A stretch of 7,528 bases of DNA, taken from assembly GCA_964631295.1 (NCBI GenBank), contig CAZVXI010000156.1, forward strand, positions 1-7,528. Direction: 5' to 3'. Origin of the DNA: CAZVXI01 sp964631295 (GTDB lineage: Bacteria > Planctomycetota > Phycisphaerae > Phycisphaerales > SM1A02). Within the stretch, counting starts at the first letter, position 1. Each line of letters starts with the position of its first letter. The notes below the pieces were generated by a model. That model had not been told where the DNA came from. It saw nothing but the letters and a program-made list of their open reading frames with translations, and searched no databases. This document shows positions 1 to 5,637 of this stretch, piece after piece. Made by a program: the position numbers and the translations under genes.

Positions 1-947
1 TGTACCAGCACTTCTTCTGGTTCTACAGCCACCCGGCGGTGTACATCATGATTCTGCCGGCATTTGGCATCATCAGTGAACTGATCTCCGTGCACGCGCA
101 TCGGCACATCTTTGGCTACAAGTTCATCGCGTTCAGTTCGATCGCCATCGCGATTTTCGGCTTCCTCGTGTGGGGCCACCACATGTTCACGTCCGGGCAG
201 ACAGCACTGATGTCCGCGATCTTCTCTGGCATCACGTTCAGTGTGTCGATCCCGTCGGCGATCAAGATCTTCAACTGGCTGGCCACGCTGTACAAGGGGT
301 CAATTTCGCTGAACACGCCGATGCTGTACGCGCTTGGCTTCCTGTTCATCTTCTCGATTGGCGGTCTGACGGGCCTGCACCTTGGCACGCTGGCGACGGA
401 TGTGCATCTGCATGACACGTACTTCGTCGTCGCGCACTTCCATTATGTGATGATGGGAAGCGCCCTGCTTGCGATGATCGGCGGGCTGCACCACTGGTGG
501 CCGAAGATGACCGGCCGGATGTACAACGAAAACTATGGCCGCATCGGCTGGGCGCTGGTGTTCGTCGGCTTCAACCTGACATTCTTCCCGCAGTTCGTGC
601 TGGGAAGCCAGGGCATGCCGCGCCGCTACTACGACTATTCGAGTATCGATCCGGAGAAGCTCGAGTTGTTCCAGTTTTACCACTTCTGGTCGACGATGGG
701 CTCGTACGTGATGGCGCTGGGCTTCTTTTTCACGCTGTTCTACCTGCTGCACTCGATGTTTGCAGGTCGCAAGGCGCCGGCGAACCCGTGGGGCGGCCGG
801 TCGCTGGAATGGCAGTGTTCATCGCCCCCGCCGCATGACAACTTCGCCGAGACGCCGACCGTCGGCGACTGCTACGACTTCACCGTGCTGGAGTGGGACG
901 AAGCCGAACAGGGCTACAAGTGGCGTGAGGATGCCGAGCACCCGTAA
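1..947 (+). CDS. ctaD: Cytochrome c oxidase subunit I, A2-type, C-terminal part (5' end outside window)
   Basis: This is the catalytic subunit of an aa3/caa3-type haem-copper oxidase, which reduces O2 to water and pumps protons in the cytoplasmic membrane. The reading frame is open from the left edge (first full codon at base 3), so the GTG at 39 is an internal Val and not a start; roughly the first half of the protein is missing. Visible ligands, in bovine numbering: CuB His240 and cross-linked Tyr244 in YSHPAVY (24-44), CuB His290/291 in WGHH (171-182), K-channel Lys319 in SAIKIFNW (Lys at 264-266), and HDTYFVVAHFHYVM (411-452) with the haem a3 ligand His376 (435-437) and haem a ligand His378 (441-443). 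The D-channel Glu242 position is Ala (36-38), preceded by Tyr-Ser, which is the A2-type signature. The C-terminus has the usual NPWGGRSLEW segment and the PPPHDNF motif and ends without a fused subunit III domain. An 86-nt gap separates it from coxC. Family identity is certain; the A2 class is from the motif. Confidence 0.97.
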   Translation, partial: YQHFFWFYSHPAVYIMILPAFGIISELISVHAHRHIFGYKFIAFSSIAIAIFGFLVWGHHMFTSGQTALMSAIFSGITFSVSIPSAIKIFNWLATLYKGSISLNTPMLYALGFLFIFSIGGLTGLHLGTLATDVHLHDTYFVVAHFHYVMMGSALLAMIGGLHHWWPKMTGRMYNENYGRIGWALVFVGFNLTFFPQFVLGSQGMPRRYYDYSSIDPEKLELFQFYHFWSTMGSYVMALGFFFTLFYLLHSMFAGRKAPANPWGGRSLEWQCSSPPPHDNFAETPTVGDCYDFTVLEWDEAEQGYKWREDAEHP

Positions 948-1016
948 GCGGTGCGCAGCAGGATGCCACTGATTTGAAGACGAGTTGACTGACGACGACG
1001 GGCCGAGCGCCCGCAC

Positions 1017-1024
1017 AAGAAGGA
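1017..1024 (+). promoter_or_regulatory. Ribosome binding site of coxC
   Basis: AAGAAGGA lies 9 nt before the GTG at 1034. It supports this non-ATG start and so the inclusion of the His-rich N-terminus in the protein. Confidence 0.7.
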
Positions 1025-1033
1025 TCACGACGC

Positions 1034-1969
1034 GTGTCACACGATCACGAACACGGCCACGATCATCCGCCGCATCTCGCGCACCACTTCGAAACGCCCA
1101 AGCAGCAGTTCGAAGCAGGCAAACTCGGGATGTGGCTGTTCCTGGCGACGGAAATCCTCTTCTTCGGCGGGCTGTTCTGCGGGTACGCAGTGCTGCGTGG
1201 CCTGCACCCGGAATTGTTCCAGTATGGAAGCCGCTTCCTGGACACGACCTACGGCGCGATCAACACGGCCGTGCTGATCGTGTCATCGCTGACGATGGCG
1301 GCCGCCGTGACGTTCTCTCAGAAGGGGAACCAGACGGCACTCAAGGCATGCCTCGCGCTGACGGTTTTGGGCGGCATGACGTTCATGGTCATCAAGTACT
1401 TCGAGTACGAACACAAGCTCAAGGCGGGCCTGCGCCCGGCGGGCTACATGTACACGCTGCCGGACTTCGAAGTTGCCTCGCACGATGGGTTTCAGATGGG
1501 TCAGCCGCTGTACACCAAGCCGCTGACGGAACTCGATCTCGAGCAGCGCAAGGTTGATCCTTCTCAGACGAATCTGCCGTCGGATGTGGAAGTCACAAAC
1601 ATTCCCGAGCCTGCTGAGGCGCAAACCGGGCTGAATATGAGCGAGCTTGAGGAACAGCAGCGTCGCCGCGAAGCCGGGCGCGCGAGCTTCCTCTCGGAGC
1701 ACGGCCACGATGATTTTCCGCATCCGCTGCAGGATCCCAATCGGCCGCAGAACCTGCATCACTTCTTCACGATCTATTACCTGATGACCGGGCTGCACGG
1801 GATCCACGTGGTCATCGGCATTGGAGTGATCAGTTGGTTGCTTGTCCGCTCGTACATGGGGGACTTCGGCCCGGAGTACTTCACGCCGATTGATCTTGTC
1901 GGGCTGTACTGGCATGTGGTCGACCTTGTCTGGATATTCCTGTTCCCGCTGTTCTATCTGATTCACTGA
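1034..1969 (+). CDS. coxC: Cytochrome c oxidase subunit III with enlarged V-VI loop
   Basis: Subunit III is a membrane subunit that stabilises the catalytic core and supports proton uptake. The 311-residue product has five predicted helices, equivalent to helices III-VII of the seven-helix form: about 31-55 (LGMWLFLATEILFFGG), 70-95, 100-122, 243-272 and 285-310 (LYWHVVDLVWIFLFPLFYL). The conserved glutamate of helix III (bovine Glu90) is present as Glu40 (1151-1153). The N-terminus is His-rich, with eight His in the first 18 residues. Residues about 124-242, between helices V and VI, form a hydrophilic, charged stretch of roughly 120 residues where the family normally has a short loop; this explains the length above the usual 200 or so. 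By the bovine topology this loop would lie on the periplasmic side (inference). The GTG start is supported by AAGAAGGA 9 nt upstream. The gene is in the oxidase operon, 86 nt after ctaD and 37 nt before the subunit IV gene. Confidence 0.95.
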   Translation: MSHDHEHGHDHPPHLAHHFETPKQQFEAGKLGMWLFLATEILFFGGLFCGYAVLRGLHPELFQYGSRFLDTTYGAINTAVLIVSSLTMAAAVTFSQKGNQTALKACLALTVLGGMTFMVIKYFEYEHKLKAGLRPAGYMYTLPDFEVASHDGFQMGQPLYTKPLTELDLEQRKVDPSQTNLPSDVEVTNIPEPAEAQTGLNMSELEEQQRRREAGRASFLSEHGHDDFPHPLQDPNRPQNLHHFFTIYYLMTGLHGIHVVIGIGVISWLLVRSYMGDFGPEYFTPIDLVGLYWHVVDLVWIFLFPLFYLIH

Positions 1970-2006
1970 CCTGCCGACGCGCGACCCTGCGCGGAGAGCG
2001 AGACGC

Positions 2007-2540
2007 ATGAGCGACGACAACGCACAACACAACTCGCCCGAGAACGAGCCCGCGTTCCACGACCCGGCCGCGCACGAGCACGGCGTCGGGCACATCGTGC
2101 CAGTGAAGTACCTTGCTGCGGTGGCCTTGGCACTGCTCGCACTGACATGGCTCACCGTGGCCGTCATGAAAGTGGACCTCGGCGAAGCGAATATCTACAT
2201 TGCGCTGGCGATTGCTGTCGTCAAGGCCTCGCTGGTGATGCTCTTTTTTATGCACCTGTGGTGGGATCGCGCGTTCAACTCGCTGGTCATCATCACATCG
2301 ATGATTGCTGTATTGCTGTTCATCGCGTTCGCGCTGACAGACACGCGTGAGTACCAGCCGGATGTGCAGACGTACCGTGCTGCTGAAGAACTCAATGCTG
2401 ATGCGAAAGGCGCGCAAGACAAGTTGACGCTCGAAACCCAGCAGAAGTACGAGCAGGCGATCGAATCTGGCAAGTACAACGAACTCATCGAGGCGGCGAA
2501 GCATGGACACGGTGAGCATGCCGATGGAGCAGACCACTGA
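2007..2540 (+). CDS. Prokaryotic cytochrome c oxidase subunit IV with long C-terminal tail
   Basis: This small accessory membrane subunit of the oxidase belongs to the prokaryotic COX4 (COX4_pro/CtaF/CoxD-like) family. The 177-residue product has three predicted helices (about 33-55, 61-85 and 91-111) and the family hallmark VKASLVMLFFMHLWWD at 72-87. Family members are often only about 100-120 residues; the extra length here is a hydrophilic His-containing N-terminus (residues 1-32) and a charged C-terminal extension (residues about 112-177) that looks helical and ends His-rich (HGHGEHADGADH). The ATG start has GGAGAG 8 nt upstream (1993-1998). The gene lies 37 nt after coxC and 11 nt before the next subunit III-like gene, consistent with one transcript. 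I am confident of the family; the role of the tail is unknown, and I leave the symbol empty because naming varies between organisms. Confidence 0.88.
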   Translation: MSDDNAQHNSPENEPAFHDPAAHEHGVGHIVPVKYLAAVALALLALTWLTVAVMKVDLGEANIYIALAIAVVKASLVMLFFMHLWWDRAFNSLVIITSMIAVLLFIAFALTDTREYQPDVQTYRAAEELNADAKGAQDKLTLETQQKYEQAIESGKYNELIEAAKHGHGEHADGADH

Positions 2541-2551
2541 TTTCCGCGAAT

Positions 2552-3226
2552 GTGAAGCATCGCGACGCACAATCTGACAATCGAGACAGCACCCATTTGG
2601 ATGGGCAGATAACCTCGTCGCGGGGTATTTCTTCGCCGTTCTCGACCGGTTCGGCGGAGTTTGGGGCGGGCATCTTCGGGATGAAGCTGTTTCTGGTGTC
2701 GCTGGCAATGCTGTTCGGCGCATCGCTGCTTGGGTTCTTGATCATCCGCATCCAGTTGGCGGATGTGTGGCCGGACGACCTGCCCGCGCTGCCGGGGCTG
2801 CTGTGGGTGGGGACGGCAATGCTGCTCGCCAGCAGCGGTACGATACAACTGGCCCTCAACGCAGCCCGCACTGAGAAAGCGGGGGGGAATCTGTTGCCGC
2901 TCTGGCTGGCGATCACGCTCATACTTGGCTTGGGGTTCATCTTTGCGCAGGCATTGTCGTGGCGCGATGTGCTCTCGGCAATGGAAACCGCATGGTTGGG
3001 CAGCGAGCAATACCGCTTCGCGCTGGCGAGTTTCTATGTGCTCAGCGGCATACACGGGCTGCACGTGATTGGCGGCCTGCTGCCGATGGCGGTCATCACC
3101 AAGCGTGCCGTGCGCGGCAGGTACTCGGCAGAGGACTATGCGGGCGTGGCATACTGCGCGATGTACTGGCACTTCCTCGATGGGGTGTGGGTGCTGCTCT
3201 TCGCGACGCTGCTGCTGGGGTTGTGA
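2552..3226 (+). CDS. Second, divergent cytochrome c oxidase subunit III-like protein
   Basis: This 224-residue, five-helix membrane protein belongs to the subunit III (CoxC/CtaE) superfamily. Helices are at about 43-66 (FGMKLFLVSLAMLFG), 81-104, 115-135, 157-183 (FYVLSGIHGLHVIGG) and 200-223 (YWHFLDGVWVLLF). The FYVLSGIHGLHV and YWHFLDGVW motifs are diagnostic. Aligned by eye with the upstream coxC, the conserved helix III glutamate (Glu40 there) is Leu51 here (2702-2704). The V-VI loop is short and ordinary. It follows the subunit IV gene by 11 nt, so it is almost certainly co-transcribed with the oxidase. The start is uncertain: the GTG at 2552 has no good Shine-Dalgarno sequence, but the in-frame ATG at 2681 would cut into helix III, so a start upstream of it is needed. 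It could be an extra structural subunit, a replacement subunit III, or an assembly protein; the sequence does not decide. Confidence 0.88.
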   Translation: MKHRDAQSDNRDSTHLDGQITSSRGISSPFSTGSAEFGAGIFGMKLFLVSLAMLFGASLLGFLIIRIQLADVWPDDLPALPGLLWVGTAMLLASSGTIQLALNAARTEKAGGNLLPLWLAITLILGLGFIFAQALSWRDVLSAMETAWLGSEQYRFALASFYVLSGIHGLHVIGGLLPMAVITKRAVRGRYSAEDYAGVAYCAMYWHFLDGVWVLLFATLLLGL

Positions 3227-3431
3227 ATCCGGGGTCGGGGATTATGACGTTTCACAGTGAGGAAGCATGCGGTCCTGCGCGCAGCTCCGCAACGCAGCGA
3301 CCAATCCGATGTATCACCGGGCCGGGATCCTGTCTCTGCTCAGCGGCAGGCCTCTCCGATCGGCGATGGTCTGACCGTCTGAGCGTCAGTTCGCGTATCC
3401 AGATGCTCCAAGCCAGAGAGGAATCCGACAC
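3227..3431. other. Spacer between the oxidase operon and the beta-helix gene
   Basis: These 205 bases hold the ribosome binding site of the downstream gene and presumably its promoter. I see no convincing -35/-10 pair and no strong terminator hairpin after the subunit III-like gene; the best inverted repeat is a weak 5-bp one (CTGAC/GTCAG). Read-through from the oxidase operon cannot be excluded. Confidence 0.5.
3415..3422 (+). promoter_or_regulatory. Ribosome binding site of the beta-helix gene
   Basis: AGAGAGGA is 9 nt before the GTG at 3432. It supports this start, which also places a clean signal peptide at the N-terminus. Confidence 0.7.
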
Positions 3432-5321
3432 GTGTTCCATCGAACGACTGTGATCCTGATCGCCGCTTCCCTGTCCTCAGCAGCCGGGCCAGCGGCACTG
3501 GCCGAGACCGTCACGGTCGACCAGCTCGGTGATTTCGTGGATTTTGCTGGCAGCCAGACGATTGCTGACTTGCCCGGTCCGGATGGTCTTGTGTCCTTCC
3601 GCGAAGCTGTCATCGCGGTCAACAACACCCTCGGGCAACACACGATTGAGTTCGCCGTGCCGGGCGATCCTGAGAATCCGCTGGACACGCTGCTGCGGAT
3701 TGATGGCGGGGCGTTCGTGCTCACGCGCGATGGCACCACGATCGACTTCCTGTCGCAGGCGATCTTCATGGGCGATCCGGATCCGGACGGGCCGGGCCTT
3801 GGCATTTTGAACACAACACCGACATCCATCGGGCAACCCGCACTGGTGATCGCCGCCAGCGACTGCCTTGTTCGCGGGCTGGGCGTCACACAGTTTCGCG
3901 AGTCGATTCGGGTTGTGGGCGGCCACGACAATCGGTTCGTCGGCAACTTTACCACGTCGATTGTGCTGCGGCCGAACTTCGGGTCCACGACCACCGGCAA
4001 CGTGATTGGCGGCACCGATCCGCAGGAAGGCAACGTGGTCGATCACATCTCGCTCGTGTGCGGAGCGAATGACAATGTCGTGGTCGGCAATCGTGTTCGC
4101 TCGATCGACGTCACCGGAAACCCGTTCTGCGGCGATGGCACCGAGCGCCCGACAGGCAATCGCATCGGCGGCCTCACCCCGGCTGAGCGCAACGTTGTCA
4201 GCGGGTTCGGCACGTACAGCGATGAAGGGCGTCCCAGCGGAACAGGTATCCTCGTGGATTTCGCGATGGAGACCATCGTCGAGGGCAACTACGTGGGCGT
4301 CAGCGAAGATGGAATGGCGCAGGCCCCGGATCAGAACCGCGGCACGACCGGCATCGAAGTGCGAGACGCAATCAACACTACCGTGCGAGGCAACCTTGTG
4401 GCTGGCATCCGCGGGATTGGTATCTCCGGGTTTGCAGGCGAGGTCTTCGGTCGGGCAATCCGGGTGAATGCGCTCAACGACGATGTGATCGGCGTGGTGA
4501 TTGAGGGCAACCTCATCGGCACCGACGCCACCGGCACGCAGCCGATCCTCACCCACGCCGGGATCGAGGTCATCCCTGGGACGAACTTCCGCAGCATCGA
4601 CGATGTTCGCGTTGGCGGGTCTGATCCGGCGGCTGCCAATGTCATCGCGTTTACGGAAGGCGATGGCATCACGATCGCGGAACAGGATGTGTCTGGTGTC
4701 GAGGTCACGCGGAACCGGATCCACGAAAACGACGGCCTCGGGATCGACCTGCGGGCATTTTCCGGCAGCACGGGCGGGGTCACGGCGAACGATTCGGGCG
4801 ATGCCGACACCGGGCCCAACAGCTTCCAGAACTTCCCCGTGCTTCACGCGGTGAGCTTCGATGGTGCGACCGCGACGATTGCAGGCGAACTCACTTCAGA
4901 GCCGGGCCGGTCGTATCGCGTGGAGATATTTGCGTCTCCCATGGCTGACTCGAGCGGCCACGGGGAAGGGCAGGTGTTCCTCGGAGAAGTCAATGTGCCG
5001 ACGGACAGCGGCGGCGCGGCTGCGTTCGATGCGACATTCCCGGTATCGTCGGTTGAAATCGCTGATGGCTGGGTCGCGACGGCGACCGCGACGGACATCG
5101 ATCGGCGGGAGACGAGTGAGTTTGGAGCAGCCGTCGTGTTTGAGCTGGCATCGCCGTGCCCCGGTGACGCGAACGCATCCGGCACGGTTGGCCTCGACGA
5201 CTTGCTGCTCGTGCTCGAAGCGTGGGGCACACAGAATGAAGCGATGGACTGGGACGGCGATGGCTGGGTTGGTCTGGCTGAACTGCTGGCCGTGCTGGCC
5301 GGCTGGGGATCCTGCAACTGA
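3432..5321 (+). CDS. Secreted right-handed beta-helix protein with dockerin-like C-terminal domain
   Basis: The 629-residue product begins with a signal peptide (residues 1-24, hydrophobic core VILIAASL, likely cut after ALA), so it is exported. Residues about 49-75 (DGLVSFREAVIAVNN) match the CSLREA-like N-terminal segment of many bacterial beta-helix proteins. Residues about 80-440 are degenerate parallel beta-helix coils with recurring NVIGG/NRIGG/VRVGG...NVV or NVI motifs (190-203, 243-256, 393-405), GNxVG/GNLIGTD turns and a closing NRIHENDGLGIDL (428-440). Residues about 452-570 (from NDSGDADTGPNSFQNFP) form the Ig-like module often found after such helices. Residues 576-629 hold two EF-hand-like calcium loops (DANASGTVGLDD; DWDGDGWVGLAE), each followed by LLxVLxxWG, bracketed by Cys576 and Cys628. 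This tail resembles type I dockerins and is common on exported Phycisphaerae proteins. No catalytic residues or substrate can be named; adhesion, polysaccharide binding or surface display are possibilities. GC-rich composition and start signals resemble its neighbours. Confidence 0.88.
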   Translation: MFHRTTVILIAASLSSAAGPAALAETVTVDQLGDFVDFAGSQTIADLPGPDGLVSFREAVIAVNNTLGQHTIEFAVPGDPENPLDTLLRIDGGAFVLTRDGTTIDFLSQAIFMGDPDPDGPGLGILNTTPTSIGQPALVIAASDCLVRGLGVTQFRESIRVVGGHDNRFVGNFTTSIVLRPNFGSTTTGNVIGGTDPQEGNVVDHISLVCGANDNVVVGNRVRSIDVTGNPFCGDGTERPTGNRIGGLTPAERNVVSGFGTYSDEGRPSGTGILVDFAMETIVEGNYVGVSEDGMAQAPDQNRGTTGIEVRDAINTTVRGNLVAGIRGIGISGFAGEVFGRAIRVNALNDDVIGVVIEGNLIGTDATGTQPILTHAGIEVIPGTNFRSIDDVRVGGSDPAAANVIAFTEGDGITIAEQDVSGVEVTRNRIHENDGLGIDLRAFSGSTGGVTANDSGDADTGPNSFQNFPVLHAVSFDGATATIAGELTSEPGRSYRVEIFASPMADSSGHGEGQVFLGEVNVPTDSGGAAAFDATFPVSSVEIADGWVATATATDIDRRETSEFGAAVVFELASPCPGDANASGTVGLDDLLLVLEAWGTQNEAMDWDGDGWVGLAELLAVLAGWGSCN

Positions 5322-5340
5322 TCACCGGCGAATGTGATTG

Positions 5341-5368
5341 GAACAGCGGCGCGCGGGTGCCGCTGTTC
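5341..5368 (+). terminator. Possible terminator hairpin of the beta-helix gene
   Basis: The perfect 10-bp arms GAACAGCGGC and GCCGCTGTTC enclose an 8-nt loop, 19 nt after the stop codon. The stem is GC-rich and well placed, but no T-run follows, so it could instead stabilise the 3' end of the mRNA. Confidence 0.5.
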
Positions 5369-5591
5369 ACAATTGCCACCTGCTCGTCATGTGTTGCAGG
5401 CCATCGCGTGCGAAGATGCGCGCGCAATGGTGTCTGCATCAATGCAGATTCGGGAAGAAGGTTCAGGATTTCTTGCGATGTTGCATGTGCCCGCTGGCGA
5501 GTGGGTTGCGCACCCGGTTCGTGTTGCAACGAGAATGACGTGCGCTGCTGCGCGCGCACGGCGCGATCACGAACGCAATTGCAGATGCCTT

Positions 5592-5621
5592 GTTGCTGCC
5601 ACGCCATACAAATGCAGCAAC
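5592..5621 (-). terminator. Possible terminator hairpin of the ctaB-DUF3179 unit
   Basis: The 8-bp arms GTTGCTGC and GCAGCAAC enclose a 14-nt loop, 16 nt beyond the stop of the minus-strand DUF3179 gene. No T-run follows on that strand. The position favours a 3'-end role; the long loop and short stem make it weaker than the hairpin at 5341. Confidence 0.35.
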
Positions 5622-5637
5622 GGCGATCGTCCGTGTT

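Larger units (their letters stand above)
5322..5637. other. Convergent intergenic region with inverted repeats, no gene seen
   Basis: These 316 bases separate two converging genes. Short open frames cross the region, but they are Cys/Arg-rich, lack family motifs or good start signals, or run into the DUF3179 gene, so I call none. The region is rich in TGC/GCA words and contains several perfect inverted repeats: 5341-5368 (10-bp arms), 5433-5448 (7-bp arms, 2-nt centre), 5523-5530 (GTTGCAAC), 5540-5559 (6-bp arms) and 5592-5621 (8-bp arms). The first and last are placed as possible terminators and are listed separately. Confidence 0.6.

Noticed and set aside
39..41. GTG at 39 as the start of subunit I
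   Set aside because: The frame continues upstream to the edge with conserved residues (YQHFFWFYSHPA), so the GTG is the Val of the HPAVY motif.
2681..2683. ATG at 2681 as the start of the second subunit III-like gene
   Set aside because: It would remove the beginning of the first conserved helix (GIFGMKLFL); a start further upstream is needed.
1283..3172. Overlapping minus-strand open frames of 280-325 codons across the oxidase genes
   Set aside because: They lie opposite clear oxidase subunits, have low-complexity Arg/Gln/His-rich composition and overlap one another.
3244..3453. Possible 69-codon small gene (ATG at 3244) in the spacer before the beta-helix gene
   Set aside because: It is only the tail of a longer shadow frame, overlaps the signal peptide region, and its composition does not look like a real protein.
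3477..4847. Long minus-strand open frame (456 codons) opposite the beta-helix gene
   Set aside because: The plus strand has a signal peptide, repeat motifs and a dockerin-like tail, so it is the real gene. The antisense frame shows no family motif and is the usual GC-rich shadow.
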